A program made the translations under genes and the position numbers. Under the pieces are notes generated by a model. It was not told where the DNA came from, ran no database searches, and saw only the letters and a list, made by a program, of their open reading frames with translations. Positions 1-9,503 of a stretch of 64,000 nt of DNA are shown here, piece by piece; the first letter of the stretch is position 1; the number at the start of each line of letters is the position of its first letter. The DNA comes from Halomonas sp. SpR8 (lineage in GTDB: Bacteria > Pseudomonadota > Gammaproteobacteria > Pseudomonadales > Halomonadaceae): positions 1 through 64,000 of the forward strand of contig NZ_JAUAMC010000011.1 in assembly GCF_031010195.1 (NCBI RefSeq), given 5' to 3'.

Positions 1-44
1 TCGTCGACTACATCCATTACTATAATCATCAGAGGATCAAGCAG

Positions 45-86
45 AAACTAAAAGGCCTGAGTCCCGTGCAATACAGGACTCAGGCC
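45..86 (-). terminator. Rho-independent terminator after xylB
   Basis: An 11-base-pair perfect stem (GGCCTGAGTCC at 54-64 with its complement at 76-86) is followed on the minus strand by TTTTAGTTT. It lies just past the stop of the xylulokinase gene and would end the ABC ATPase-xylB transcript. Confidence 0.8.
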
Positions 87-162
87 ATGTCAGCTAGTTG
101 AGAGAACCAACCGTCCAACTATTGGGGGTCAGTTCATTCGGGTGGCGTTTGCTAGCGGCTGA

Positions 163-1650
163 TTAATTATCAAGTTTGGATGCTATGGCAAATTCAGGTG
201 ATAAAGCACGGTATAGCCGCTTATAACGCTCGAAATTATGGCTATGATTTTCCGAGTTCGGCTCAAACACCTTTTCAATTCGCGGCGGCTGACAGACCGC
301 CTCGGGATTTTCCTGGGTGACCGCCAAGCGCGCTAGACGCGCGGCGCCAAAGGCAGGGCCCGACTCACTCTCTTCACAGCGCGCAATCGGCCTCTCTAAA
401 ATATCCGCCAGAAGCTGTAGCCAATAATCACTACGGCTGCCCCCGCCAATCACGGTTAATCGCGCTATCGGCGTACCGGCCTGCTCGATGACATCTCGCG
501 CTTCCCGCAACGAAAAGCCCACACCTTCCAATACCGCCTGAATCACTTCGCCGACGCCACTGGAAGGGTGTAAGCCAAACAGTACGCCGCGAGCATCGGG
601 GTCGTTATGCGGGGTTCGCTCGCCATTTAAATACGGCAAAAACAGTAGCGACGACGCACTCCCCTTTTGCTTCTCAGCGGCAGCCAGGGCCTCGTCAATT
701 GAGACACCCATCAACTTCGCTGCCCAGGCAAGTACGCTTGCCCCATTGAGCATGGCCGCCATTTGAAACCACCTTTCCGGAAGCGCATGGGCAAAAGCAT
801 GCAATGCATGCTTAGGCGCAGGGCGATAGCCAGAGGTGGCGATAAACAGCTGACTCGACGTTCCCAGAGTAAAAAAGGCATCCCCTTCGTTAATAGCTCC
901 CAAACCTAATGCCCCTGCGGCTACATCTCCCGCACCGGCAGCAATTGGAACCTGGTTTTCAATACCCCACCGAGCCGCGATATCCGAATTGAGCGCGGCC
1001 AAAGCGGTACTACCCTCCGCCAAGTTCGGCAACTGGCGCTCTGCGACCCCACACGCTGCCAATATTTCCGGACTCCACGCACGCCTGGCTTGATCAAACA
1101 GTTGGGTGCCCGCCGCATCACACATATCGGTGATGCGCTCACCACTCATCCGCCAACGCACGTAATCCTTTGGCAAAAGGAAGTGGTGGGCATTGGCTAG
1201 CATTTCCGGCTCGTGGGCTTTTAACCACAACAGTTTGGCTGCCCAAAAGGCGGGCATGGGCTCAACACTGGTAATGGTGGCCACGTCCAACTCAGGCAAG
1301 CGCTCTTTAAGCTGCTGACACTGCTGGCTGGCCCGGCTGTCGTTCCACAAAATAGCTGGGCGAATAACCTCGCCGTGTTGGCTCTGAACCACTAGCCCAT
1401 GCATTTGGCCGGATAGACCTATCCCGGCTACTTTTGCCATTGCAGCGTCAGCCTGCCGCCTTAATTGCGCGACCACCTCCTCAACGGCTTGCCACCACAG
1501 CTCTGGGTCCTGTTCCGCCCATCCAGCATGGGGGTGGGTAACGCTGTAAGCCGAACTTGCGGTGGCCAGACACAGCTGATGGGTATCGACCAGCACGCCT
1601 TTTACCGCCGAAGTGCCAATATCCAAGCCTAAATACGTCTGCGTACTCAT
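163..1650 (-). CDS. xylB: Xylulokinase (FGGY carbohydrate kinase)
   Basis: Cytoplasmic kinase that phosphorylates D-xylulose to D-xylulose 5-phosphate for the pentose phosphate pathway. The 495-residue length is usual for XylB. The actin-like ATPase fold shows GLDIGTSAVKG near residue 8, GLSGQMHGL near 80, GAGDVAAGALG near 240 and the GGGSRSDYW adenosine motif near 408. The start is preceded by GGAAGG. It lies 20 bases after the ABC ATPase gene on the same strand, so the two are probably one transcript. No xylose isomerase or polyol dehydrogenase is present in the window, so the xylulose source (xylose, xylitol or arabitol) cannot be told. FGGY kinases vary in substrate; xylulose is the best match, not proven. 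Confidence 0.88.
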   Translation of the reverse strand: MSTQTYLGLDIGTSAVKGVLVDTHQLCLATASSAYSVTHPHAGWAEQDPELWWQAVEEVVAQLRRQADAAMAKVAGIGLSGQMHGLVVQSQHGEVIRPAILWNDSRASQQCQQLKERLPELDVATITSVEPMPAFWAAKLLWLKAHEPEMLANAHHFLLPKDYVRWRMSGERITDMCDAAGTQLFDQARRAWSPEILAACGVAERQLPNLAEGSTALAALNSDIAARWGIENQVPIAAGAGDVAAGALGLGAINEGDAFFTLGTSSQLFIATSGYRPAPKHALHAFAHALPERWFQMAAMLNGASVLAWAAKLMGVSIDEALAAAEKQKGSASSLLFLPYLNGERTPHNDPDARGVLFGLHPSSGVGEVIQAVLEGVGFSLREARDVIEQAGTPIARLTVIGGGSRSDYWLQLLADILERPIARCEESESGPAFGAARLARLAVTQENPEAVCQPPRIEKVFEPNSENHSHNFERYKRLYRALSPEFAIASKLDN

Positions 1651-1670
1651 TGGAGCCTTCCGCCTTGTGG

Positions 1671-2753
1671 TTAGGCCGCCCGAGAGGAGGCGTGCCAGGC
1701 AATTCGCTCGCCACTCGCCGCATCAAACAGATGGTTTTTATTCACGTTGATGGCCAGGTTGATGGTATCGCCGGGCTTAACCTGATGGCGCTCACGAAAC
1801 ACAATGGTGATATGTTGATCGCCTAACTTGGCGACCACGTGAATCTCAGCGCCGGTGGGTTCCACCGTGATGATCTCTACCGGAACGCCTTGATCTGCCA
1901 GCGTCATATCCTCAGGGCGAATACCGTAGACCGCGTCGCCCGCCGAGTTGGAGATATCAATATCCCCCAACGGCAATTGGCCACCGCCCCGCACCTGGAA
2001 CTGCCCATCGTCGCCCACTTGGCCATGAATCAAGTTCATACCCGGTGAACCGATAAAACTGGCCACGAATAAATTGGCAGGATGGTCGTAAAGCTCCAGT
2101 GGAGTACCCATTTGCTGAACGTAGCCTTGGTGCAGTACCACAATTCGGTCAGCCATGGTCATGGCTTCAATTTGGTCGTGAGTAACATACACGGTAGTGG
2201 TTTTAAGCCGCTGATGTAGCTCTTTAATTTCCGTGCGCATGGAAACACGCAGCTTGGCATCCAGGTTGGAGAGCGGTTCATCAAACAGGAACACCTGCGG
2301 GTCGCGTACAATCGCTCGCCCCATCGCCACCCGCTGACGCTGGCCACCGGAAAGTTCACGGGGAAAACGTTTTAGCAGCGGCTCTAAATTGAGAATCTCA
2401 GCGGCAGCATTCACCTTGTCATTTATCTCACTTTTCGACACTTTGGAGAGCTTGAGTGAGAAGCCCATATTGTCAGCCACCGTCATGTGCGGATAGAGCG
2501 CGTAGCTCTGAAACACCATGGCGATATCGCGCGCTTTGGGTGACATATCGTTCACCACCGTCCCGCCAATCTTCACATTACCGTCGCTGATCGACTCAAG
2601 CCCGGCAATCATGCGCAGCAACGTGGACTTACCGCAGCCGGAAGGCCCCACCAGAATGACAAACTCACCATCGTTAATTTCGATATCCACACCGTGGATC
2701 ACCCGTTCTTCCCCAAAGCGTTTCTGCACATTTTCCAGCGTAATGTTAGCCAT
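1671..2753 (-). CDS. Sugar ABC transporter ATP-binding protein (MalK/UgpC type)
   Basis: ATPase subunit of a CUT1-type sugar importer. The 360-residue protein has Walker A GPSGCGKST near residue 37, signature LSGGQRQR near 135, Walker B FLFDEPLSNLD near 155, a switch histidine in VTHDQ, and the C-terminal OB-fold (TOBE) domain of MalK-like ATPases. I chose the ATG at 2753 because GAAGGA lies at ribosome-binding distance; a longer reading adds 21 residues without family likeness. It is divergent from the binding protein and permeases at 3215-6406 and probably serves them. MalK-type ATPases can be shared between importers, so it may also energise others here. Confidence 0.88.
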   Translation of the reverse strand: MANITLENVQKRFGEERVIHGVDIEINDGEFVILVGPSGCGKSTLLRMIAGLESISDGNVKIGGTVVNDMSPKARDIAMVFQSYALYPHMTVADNMGFSLKLSKVSKSEINDKVNAAAEILNLEPLLKRFPRELSGGQRQRVAMGRAIVRDPQVFLFDEPLSNLDAKLRVSMRTEIKELHQRLKTTTVYVTHDQIEAMTMADRIVVLHQGYVQQMGTPLELYDHPANLFVASFIGSPGMNLIHGQVGDDGQFQVRGGGQLPLGDIDISNSAGDAVYGIRPEDMTLADQGVPVEIITVEPTGAEIHVVAKLGDQHITIVFRERHQVKPGDTINLAINVNKNHLFDAASGERIAWHASSRAA

Positions 2754-3214
2754 CGTTGTTATATCCTTCTTTGGTCTAATAAGAGCAGTAAAACGGCTAA
2801 AAGTATCGGCATCCAATGTTTAGCGTTAGACATTAGTCCAAATAATTATCTATTTAAACTTTGAAAACCAACGTTTAAAAGGATCATTACCGCCTCAACC
2901 TTTAGCCCCTCAAAAAACACAAATACATGTTTTTAATGTTTTTTATATTCATTTCTAGCTGTTTTATTGCCGATCACAAAACACTATCGTTACTTATTCT
3001 CGGCTCAACATGTAGTTATTAATTACGCTAGGTGACACGATTCTGCAAATCCTTTATGTTGGACGTCGGTCAGATTGAAATTCGCATCAATAAAGTGTCT
3101 GGAAAAAATTCCTCATCAATAATCACAATGGGTCCTAGCGATTCACCCTTGTAGCGGCGATGCTTACTTTCGAGAGAAAGGGCATAACAATAAAGAGCCT
3201 TAGGAGATTGACAC
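2754..3214. promoter_or_regulatory. Divergent promoter region, ABC ATPase/binding protein
   Basis: This 461-base AT-rich gap separates divergent transporter genes and must hold both promoters. I see no convincing gene. A short dyad TTAGACATTAGTCCAA (2826-2841, TT.GAC....GTC.AA) lies about 75 bases before the ATPase start and could be an operator. It shares TAGACATT with the GntR-type palindrome at 6526. The binding-protein start has a clear AGGAG at 3201-3205. Confidence 0.4.
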
Positions 3215-4576
3215 ATGACAACAACACGCATGCTCACCGCCACCGGATTAGGCCTAGCCATAGCCACGGCCAGCGCTACGGCAATGGCGGAAGACGTTAC
3301 GATCCGCTGGGCGCTTCACCCAGGTGAAGAAGCCGATGCCGTAGTGAACTACTTTGCTCCCGAATATGAGCGCCAAACCGGCGTTAAAGTGATTGGTGAA
3401 ATACTGCCACCCGACCAGTTACGCGACCGCATGTCGATCGAAGCCATTGGCGGCACCGGGCGTTGGGATATGGGCTATCACAGCCCCGGCTGGTTTGGCA
3501 GTTTCAAAGACCATGTGGTCGATTTAACGCCTTACATCGAAAAATATGATTTTGATATCGACGCTTATCCTGCGCGAATTCGCGAATCGCATATGGAGAG
3601 CAGCGCTCGCCCTGGTGAAATTATCGCCCTGCCCACTACCCCAGCAGCGCCCATGTTAATCGTCCGCGAAGATTTCTTCTCACACCCGGACGAGCAGGCA
3701 GCCTTCGAGGAAGAGTACGGACGCAAGCTTGAAGTCCCGCACACCTGGCAAGAGCTTTACGAAGTGGGGGAATTTTTCACGCGTGAAGCGGGTGAAACGG
3801 TGGCCGGTGAGACCCTGGAAGAGGATCTATACGGCTGGACCGACGCCTTAGGTGCGGGCAGCGGCGTGGCACGTAGTTTTATCGTCATGCTCTACTCCAC
3901 GGGCCTTGAAGGCTGGGATGAAAACTACCAACCCGACCTTGATCACCCCATCTTAGTCGAGGCCGCCAACCTGTTTGTCGATCTTGCCAATGACGTGGCA
4001 CCCCGCGCTGCCCGTAACTGGGATTTTCTTGAAGGGCTAAGCTACTTCCGCGATGGCCGTTTAGCCATGGCCACCATGTGGCCCCAAGGGCTTTCCACGG
4101 TTGAAGATCCCCAAGGCGAAGCCGCCGGTAACGTGGGCTATCAACCGCTACCCGCCTTTGAAGGTAACCTGCAGGATTACCCCCAAGGCGTGCCCTTCTT
4201 AGGCGGCGGCGGGGTCTTCGTTATGGATACTGAAAATTCCGAAGAAGCGTTTAAGTTTCTGAAATGGATGCTGCAGGATAACGAAATCGAGTGGGGTAAA
4301 CGTACCAAGCAGTTTTCCCGCACGGCTCACTTCAACAGCGAAGAACTGCGCAGCCTAGAGCCTCATTATGCTGACTTCTTGCCCGCCTACGAGCAGACCC
4401 TTGAACACGTATTTGTTCGTCAGGGCATTCCTGAATACGGCACCGTTATGTGGCAGGGCACCGTTGACTTCGCCACCGAAGTACTCAGCGGCGACTTAAC
4501 CCCAGAGCAAGCGCAGGATCGCTGGGTAGATAACATGACGCGTACCTTCCAGCGCGCAGGCTACCTCGAACGCTAG
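3215..4576 (+). CDS. Sugar ABC transporter substrate-binding protein
   Basis: Periplasmic solute-binding protein of a CUT1-type importer, 453 residues. Residues 1-25 form a signal peptide ending in AMA before EDVTIRW. The rest has the layout of family 1 extracellular solute-binding proteins, for example the mature start WALHPGEEADAV and a ligand-domain stretch PQGLSTVEDPQG. AGGAG precedes the ATG. Two permease genes follow after 97 bases containing a hairpin. The substrate is not evident; the neighbouring xylulokinase suggests a pentose or sugar alcohol, and the galactonate genes downstream leave a sugar acid or galactoside possible. Confidence 0.85.
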   Translation: MTTTRMLTATGLGLAIATASATAMAEDVTIRWALHPGEEADAVVNYFAPEYERQTGVKVIGEILPPDQLRDRMSIEAIGGTGRWDMGYHSPGWFGSFKDHVVDLTPYIEKYDFDIDAYPARIRESHMESSARPGEIIALPTTPAAPMLIVREDFFSHPDEQAAFEEEYGRKLEVPHTWQELYEVGEFFTREAGETVAGETLEEDLYGWTDALGAGSGVARSFIVMLYSTGLEGWDENYQPDLDHPILVEAANLFVDLANDVAPRAARNWDFLEGLSYFRDGRLAMATMWPQGLSTVEDPQGEAAGNVGYQPLPAFEGNLQDYPQGVPFLGGGGVFVMDTENSEEAFKFLKWMLQDNEIEWGKRTKQFSRTAHFNSEELRSLEPHYADFLPAYEQTLEHVFVRQGIPEYGTVMWQGTVDFATEVLSGDLTPEQAQDRWVDNMTRTFQRAGYLER

Positions 4577-4604
4577 GCGACCTCGAAACCTAACCTCTTT
4601 GGCG

Positions 4605-4638
4605 GTGGCGGCTCGGCCTACCCCGGCTAAGCCGCCAC
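4605..4638 (+). promoter_or_regulatory. Intercistronic hairpin after binding-protein gene
   Basis: A perfect 9-base-pair stem GTGGCGGCT / AGCCGCCAC with a 16-base loop lies between the binding-protein stop and the first permease. Only a weak CTTTTG follows, so it is more likely an mRNA stabiliser or partial attenuator than a full terminator. Equivalent hairpins occur after the other two binding-protein genes in this window. Confidence 0.5.
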
Positions 4639-4673
4639 TGCTTTTGAATTGATGCTTTAACGAGGTTTGCGCT

Positions 4674-5567
4674 ATGCAAAATAATCTCCTTAATCGCTAC
4701 ACCCGTGGCTGGTATTTTGTATTGCCCGGCTTAATCGTTATGTTGCTGATTGTGGCGTTTCCCCTTGGCATCGCCGCACGCTTCAGTCTACACGACGTAT
4801 TTCTTTATGATTTCAGCAACCAATGGTTTGTCGGGCTGGAAAACTACACGCGCGCTTGGACAGATCCCCTCTTTATTAACTCCGTTAAGGTGACGCTACT
4901 CTTTACCCTCGCCAATACTCTCGGTTGCTTAATCGTCGGTTTACTGGTTGCCTTTTTATTAAGCGGAAAGCGCATTCGCTTTAAAGCCGGTTGGATGGCG
5001 TTATTTCTGCTGCCCTTTGTAATGACTCCGGTAATTGTCGGGATCACCTGGCGGCTATTTATGTGGGAACCGGACTTTGGGGTGATTAATCAACTGTTAG
5101 GCTTTTTCGGCATTACCGGCCCCTACTGGCTAACCGATAGCTCAACGGCCCTGTTTGCCACCGCGCTGACCAATGCCTGGCACTTAACCCCCATGGCGAT
5201 ATTGGTGCTCTACGCAGCGCTTACCACAATTCCCGACGATATGTATGAAGCCGCTAAGGTCGACGGTGCCGGTGCATTCCAGACCCTATGGTACGTGGTG
5301 CTACCGATGATTCGGGCACACATTCTGTTCGTCTCCATCATCATCATGACCAGTGCATTCCGCGAATTTGACATGGTCTACACCATGACCGGTGGTGGCC
5401 CCGGCCGCTCGACAACCGTAATGAGTATCTTGGCTTATAACCGCGGTATCGCGAATCAGGATATGGGCATGGCCAACACCATCGCCTTTACCATGTTTAT
5501 GATTATGGCGGTCGTGGCCTGGCTGTATATTAAAGTCTACAAGGTAAATAAGGAGGCCAGCGCATGA
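4674..5567 (+). CDS. Sugar ABC transporter permease (MalF-like)
   Basis: Inner-membrane permease of the importer, 297 residues with about six transmembrane segments. The cytoplasmic loop that docks to the ATPase is visible as YEAAKVDGAGAFQTLWYVVLP near residue 190. Its last codons overlap the next permease by 4 bases (ATGA), which indicates translational coupling. Together with 5564-6406 it forms the heterodimeric channel fed by the binding protein at 3215. Confidence 0.88.
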   Translation: MQNNLLNRYTRGWYFVLPGLIVMLLIVAFPLGIAARFSLHDVFLYDFSNQWFVGLENYTRAWTDPLFINSVKVTLLFTLANTLGCLIVGLLVAFLLSGKRIRFKAGWMALFLLPFVMTPVIVGITWRLFMWEPDFGVINQLLGFFGITGPYWLTDSSTALFATALTNAWHLTPMAILVLYAALTTIPDDMYEAAKVDGAGAFQTLWYVVLPMIRAHILFVSIIIMTSAFREFDMVYTMTGGGPGRSTTVMSILAYNRGIANQDMGMANTIAFTMFMIMAVVAWLYIKVYKVNKEASA

Positions 5568-6406
5568 ATGATCGTAACAAAGCCAACGCAAAACTCGCTG
5601 GTCAGTATTTCGGCTTAACCATCTGGCTGATTATTTCACTGCTGCCACCAGTTATTCTGCTCGCGGCGGCCTTTAACGAAACCGCCATGTTTCGCTCTCC
5701 GCTAGCGCTACTAACGTTAAGCGACTTTACCCTTAACAACTTTAGCGTTGCCTTTAACGCTGGCGATTTTTGGTTCTATTTCCGTAACAGCGTGATTATC
5801 GCCGTAGCATCGGTGATTATTTCGGTGGCGGTATGCGTACCTATGGCTTATGGGCTTAACAAACTACGCCCTAAAATACGCGGGGCGCTATCGTTTGCGA
5901 TACTGGCCATGCGCTTCCTTCCTCACGTGGTGCTGGCGCTGCCGCTGTTTCTGATCTTTGTCGACTTAGGGTTATCTGGCTCACGCACCGGGCTGCTGTT
6001 TGCCCATTTGGCGATTCATATACCCTTCGCCGTATGGATGATGGTGGGCTTTTTTGAAAACGTGCCCAAAGAGATGGAAGAAGCTGCCATCGTTGATGGC
6101 TGCGGCCCCTGGAAGCTTTTCTGGAGCATTTCGCTCCCTGTCGTTCGCCCAGGCCTAAACGCACTGGCGATTCTGATTTTTATCATGTCCTGGAACGAGT
6201 ACCTGTTTGCGCTGTTCCTTGCAGGCAGCGACGCCCAGCCACTGACGGTGGGGATTACTCGCTTCATGGGCGGCGTTGAAGCCGGTGCCCAGTACGGGGT
6301 GATTGCCGCCTACGCCAGCTTGATCGTGCTGCCGGTGATTATCTTTGCGCTGCTTGCCAACCGCTATATCGTGACAGGTATGACCGCCGGTGCGGTTAAG
6401 GGATAA
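5564..6406 (+). CDS. Sugar ABC transporter permease (MalG-like)
   Basis: Second inner-membrane permease of the importer, 280 residues with about six transmembrane segments. The ATPase-docking EAA loop reads EEAAIVDGCGPWKLFWSIS near residue 169, and the protein ends in TAGAVKG, the usual MalG-family ending. It overlaps the preceding gene by ATGA, and a strong terminator follows about 30 bases downstream. Substrate unknown, as for the rest of this importer. Confidence 0.88.
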   Translation: MNDRNKANAKLAGQYFGLTIWLIISLLPPVILLAAAFNETAMFRSPLALLTLSDFTLNNFSVAFNAGDFWFYFRNSVIIAVASVIISVAVCVPMAYGLNKLRPKIRGALSFAILAMRFLPHVVLALPLFLIFVDLGLSGSRTGLLFAHLAIHIPFAVWMMVGFFENVPKEMEEAAIVDGCGPWKLFWSISLPVVRPGLNALAILIFIMSWNEYLFALFLAGSDAQPLTVGITRFMGGVEAGAQYGVIAAYASLIVLPVIIFALLANRYIVTGMTAGAVKG

Positions 6407-6437
6407 CGTTTCAGCCACGACTTACTAACCACGATTT

Positions 6438-6473
6438 GCCCACTTCTGTTGCCAACAGACGTGGGCTTTTTTT
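6438..6473 (+). terminator. Rho-independent terminator of ABC importer operon
   Basis: GCCCAC / GTGGGC and inner CTGTT / AACAG form a hairpin (6438-6466) followed by seven T (6467-6473). It ends the binding protein-permease transcript before the GntR gene. Confidence 0.85.
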
Positions 6474-6525
6474 GCTTGGATTAAGCGCCACCGTTAGCCT
6501 AAAGGCGACCACAGCATGCCTTGTC

Positions 6526-6542
6526 TAAATGTCAGACATTTA
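6526..6542. promoter_or_regulatory. Candidate operator of the GntR-type galactonate regulator
   Basis: TAAATGTCAGACATTTA is a perfect 17-base palindrome about 40 bases before the GntR-family gene. A near copy, AAATGTCAGACAAAT, precedes the sodium symporter at 12791. Size and symmetry fit a FadR-type GntR dimer, so autoregulation and control of the operon are likely. The assignment is inferred from position and repetition. Confidence 0.6.
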
Positions 6543-6582
6543 CTAGACTAGTTGTCATCGAACACATAGTAAGAGACAACCG

Positions 6583-7302
6583 ATGACGCTGAACGCTCTA
6601 CCGCCCCATCAGGGTGGTGCCGAACAGTTAGCGCGTTTACTCGCCCAGTCCCTGCTGGCAGGCCATTGGCAGCCCGGCGATGTTTTTCCCCGCGAGCTGG
6701 ATATCGGCGCTCATTTTAACGTCAGCCGTAATCAGGTTCGCAATGCGCTGACCAGCCTCACCGCGGCAGGGCTCTTAGAGCGCACCGCAGGGCGCGGCAC
6801 GCTGGTGCGCGAGATCGGCGACTGGCACCTGCTAGACCCACTTATGAGTGAATGGATGACCGGCTTGGTTAACCTTGATCCGCAACTGGTAAAGGCCATT
6901 TACGCTTTTCGTTTTTCTGCTGAGCCCGTGGTGGCAGGACTGGCAGCACAGGCAGCCCAGGCTGAAGACATTGAACGCCTTGAGAGCGCCTTTACAGGCA
7001 TGGAAAAAACGGCCAGCAGCGTGGAAGCCCGCGCCGAGCATGCCGAGTACGACGTCGCCTTTCACGATGCCACTTACCGGGCCAGCCACAATTTAGTCTG
7101 GCGGCAAATGGGGCATCTGCTGCGCCCCTCCATTATGGCGCTGATACACCGCTCGCAAGATCGCACGGACACCTTAGACGACAGCCTTACACGCCACCGT
7201 CAGGTACTTGACGCTATCCGTAGCCGCAATGCCAGCGCCGCAGAAACCGCCGCGAGAGAAGTACTGCGCCGCACGGCTATCGACCTTGGCATCGTCAGTT
7301 AA
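6583..7302 (+). CDS. dgoR: FadR-family GntR transcriptional regulator (DgoR-like)
   Basis: DNA-binding repressor, 239 residues. The N-terminal winged helix shows LARLLAQSLLAGHWQPGD, FNVSRNQVRNAL and TAGRGTLV (residues about 15-75). This is followed by IGDWHLLDP, typical of DgoR relatives, and an all-helical FCD/FadR ligand domain with metal-binding-type histidines (for example FHDATYRASH). It sits directly before galactonate catabolic genes and is the natural sensor of galactonate or its intermediates. The ribosome-binding site is weak (AAGAGA). The palindrome at 6526-6542 is its probable operator. Confidence 0.8.
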   Translation: MTLNALPPHQGGAEQLARLLAQSLLAGHWQPGDVFPRELDIGAHFNVSRNQVRNALTSLTAAGLLERTAGRGTLVREIGDWHLLDPLMSEWMTGLVNLDPQLVKAIYAFRFSAEPVVAGLAAQAAQAEDIERLESAFTGMEKTASSVEARAEHAEYDVAFHDATYRASHNLVWRQMGHLLRPSIMALIHRSQDRTDTLDDSLTRHRQVLDAIRSRNASAAETAAREVLRRTAIDLGIVS

Positions 7303-7341
7303 AAATTCAATCAATACTTCTATTCAGAAGGATAATCGAAC

Positions 7342-8490
7342 ATGAAAATTACCAAACTCAAGACCTGGCAAGTTCCCCCACGCTGGCTGTTTCTCAAGAT
7401 CGAAACCGACGAAGGCTGCTACGGTTGGGGAGAACCCGTGATTGAAGGCCGTGCGGCGACCGTTGAGGCCGCCGTGCATGAGCTCTCCGACTACCTGATT
7501 GGCCAGGATCCACACCGCATCGAGCACCTATGGAACACGATGTACCGCGCCGGATTTTATCGCGGTGGGCCGATTTTAATGAGCGCAATTGCCGGGATCG
7601 ACCAGGCGCTATGGGATCTTAAAGGTCGTGACCTGGGTGTGCCCGTTCACCAGCTGTTAGGCGGTGCCGTGCGCGATAAAATGCGCATGTATGCCTGGAC
7701 CGGCGGCGACCGCCCCAGCGATGTGGGCGCGGGTGCCAAAGCGCTGGTCGAAAAAGGCTTCACCGCTTTCAAAATGAACGGCACCCCCGAGATGCAAATC
7801 GTCGATTCGCACCGCAAGGTCGATGAAGCCGTCGCTCGCGTGGCCGAAGCCCGCGATGCGGTGGGGCCGGATGTCGGCATTGGCATCGACTTTCATGGCC
7901 GTGTGCACCGCCCCATGGCCAAAGCGCTGCTGCGCGAGCTAGAGCCCTTCCACCCCATGTTTGTGGAAGAGCCGGTTGCTCCCGAGCACCTGCCCTGCCT
8001 GAAAGACATTGCTGGAGGCCTGGGCTACCCGCTGGCCACCGGCGAGCGGCTGCACACTCGCTTTCAGTTCCGCGATCTGCTGGCCGACGGCATGATCGAT
8101 ATTATCCAACCGGATATTTCCCACTGCGGCGGCATTAGCGAAGGCCTCAAGATCGCGGCTCTGGCTTCCGCCTACGATGTCGCCCTGGCTCCCCACTGCC
8201 CGCTTGGCCCGTTAACTCTGGCCGCTTCGCTACAGCTGGACGCCGTCAGCCACAACGCCTTCATCCAAGAGCAAAGCATGGGCATTCACTACAACCAGGG
8301 TAACGATGTACTCGACTACCTGGTCGATAAATCTGCCCTGGCGATTGAAGACGGCTTCTGCGCCATTCCCCAAGGCCCAGGACTTGGCGTTGAGATTAAC
8401 GAAGCGTTCGTTGAGGAGCGCGCCAAGGTAGGCCACCGCTGGCGCAACCCGGTGTGGAGCCACGAAGACGGCTCTATTGCGGAGTGGTAG
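7342..8490 (+). CDS. dgoD: D-galactonate dehydratase
   Basis: Enolase-superfamily enzyme converting D-galactonate to 2-dehydro-3-deoxygalactonate with Mg2+. The 382-residue protein has the expected residues at the E. coli DgoD positions: D183 and H185 in GIDFHGR, E209 in FVEEP, E235 in TGERLH and H285 in [17 protein letters not shown] precedes the start. It is the first enzyme gene after dgoR, followed by kinase, aldolase and lactonase, together giving galactonate to pyruvate plus glyceraldehyde 3-phosphate. Confidence 0.95.
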   Translation: MKITKLKTWQVPPRWLFLKIETDEGCYGWGEPVIEGRAATVEAAVHELSDYLIGQDPHRIEHLWNTMYRAGFYRGGPILMSAIAGIDQALWDLKGRDLGVPVHQLLGGAVRDKMRMYAWTGGDRPSDVGAGAKALVEKGFTAFKMNGTPEMQIVDSHRKVDEAVARVAEARDAVGPDVGIGIDFHGRVHRPMAKALLRELEPFHPMFVEEPVAPEHLPCLKDIAGGLGYPLATGERLHTRFQFRDLLADGMIDIIQPDISHCGGISEGLKIAALASAYDVALAPHCPLGPLTLAASLQLDAVSHNAFIQEQSMGIHYNQGNDVLDYLVDKSALAIEDGFCAIPQGPGLGVEINEAFVEERAKVGHRWRNPVWSHEDGSIAEW

Positions 8491-8493
8491 GAC

Positions 8494-9489
8494 ATGGGTT
8501 CAACCGTGATGAGTGAAACGCCTGAAATTACAGATCAATTAACCTGGATTGCCGTGGACTGGGGCTCCAGCAACCTGCGCGCCTGGGGTCTGAATGAGCA
8601 TGACCAGGTGATTACCCAAGCCACTAGCGACAAGGGTATGCTGTCGCTCAAAGCCGATGAGTATGAAGCCGAACTGCTGCGGCTAGTGGGCGACTGGCTG
8701 CCCACCACCGGCCGGACTGATGTGTTGGTGTGCGGTATGGCGGGGGCGCGCCAAGGCTGGCTGGAAGCCGCCTATTTGCCGGTGCCTACCCGGCTTGACC
8801 AACTTAGCCAAGGCGCAGTCACACCAACGCTTTCAGGCGACCAGCTACGTGTTTATCTACTGCCCGGTTTAAGCCAAACCCGCAGCACGGCGACCCACTT
8901 TGATGTAATGCGTGGCGAGGAGACACAGTTAGCAGGCCTCGTCGCTGACCCACCTGACTTTACGGGTCTCGCCTGCCTGCCCGGCACCCACGCCAAATGG
9001 GCCACTCTTGAAGAGGGCGCGGTGAGTGGGTTTTCGACCTACTTAACCGGCGAGCTCTACCAGCTATTGGCCACCAAATCAGTTTTGCGCCATTCCGTCG
9101 GCAGCGATGGGCTTCAAGACCCTGTTTGCCGTGAGGCGTTTATTGCGGCCGTTAGCGAGATCTACGCGGCGCCCGAAACCTTTAGTAGTCGCTTGTTCGG
9201 CCTGCGCGCCCAGGATTTACTCGATGGTCGGCTACCTACTGGCGACACGCGTGGCGCCGTACTGGCGGCCAGGCTCTCAGGACTTGCCATTGGCCTTGAA
9301 CTTGCCGGCGCCTGCCGTGAATGTCCCACCGATAAGCCGATCATGCTGATTGGCAACCAAACCCTAAGCCAGCGCTATACGCTGGCGCTCAATACAATCG
9401 GCCATCAGGCGCAGCATATGGATGGTGACGCCGCGGTACTCGCTGGCCTTCGGCTTGCCCATCAATCGCTTAAGGCGGCTAACTGTTAA
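8494..9489 (+). CDS. dgoK: 2-dehydro-3-deoxygalactonokinase
   Basis: Phosphorylates 2-dehydro-3-deoxygalactonate to the 6-phosphate, the second step of the DeLey-Doudoroff galactonate branch. It is 331 residues with the DgoK ATPase start IAVDWGSSNLRAW, the loop VCGMAGARQGW and CLPGTHAKW near residue 163, all typical of the family. It starts 3 bases after dgoD and its stop overlaps the region of the dgoA start. A second ATG 15 bases downstream (MSETPE) is an alternative start; neither has a strong ribosome-binding site. Confidence 0.93.
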   Translation: MGSTVMSETPEITDQLTWIAVDWGSSNLRAWGLNEHDQVITQATSDKGMLSLKADEYEAELLRLVGDWLPTTGRTDVLVCGMAGARQGWLEAAYLPVPTRLDQLSQGAVTPTLSGDQLRVYLLPGLSQTRSTATHFDVMRGEETQLAGLVADPPDFTGLACLPGTHAKWATLEEGAVSGFSTYLTGELYQLLATKSVLRHSVGSDGLQDPVCREAFIAAVSEIYAAPETFSSRLFGLRAQDLLDGRLPTGDTRGAVLAARLSGLAIGLELAGACRECPTDKPIMLIGNQTLSQRYTLALNTIGHQAQHMDGDAAVLAGLRLAHQSLKAANC

Positions 9490-9503
9490 TGGAGAGAGTG
9501 ACT

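Noticed and set aside
3070..3267. Open frame of 65 codons, minus strand, before the binding-protein gene
   Set aside because: It overlaps the start of the binding-protein gene and its signal peptide in antisense, with no motif or ribosome-binding site.
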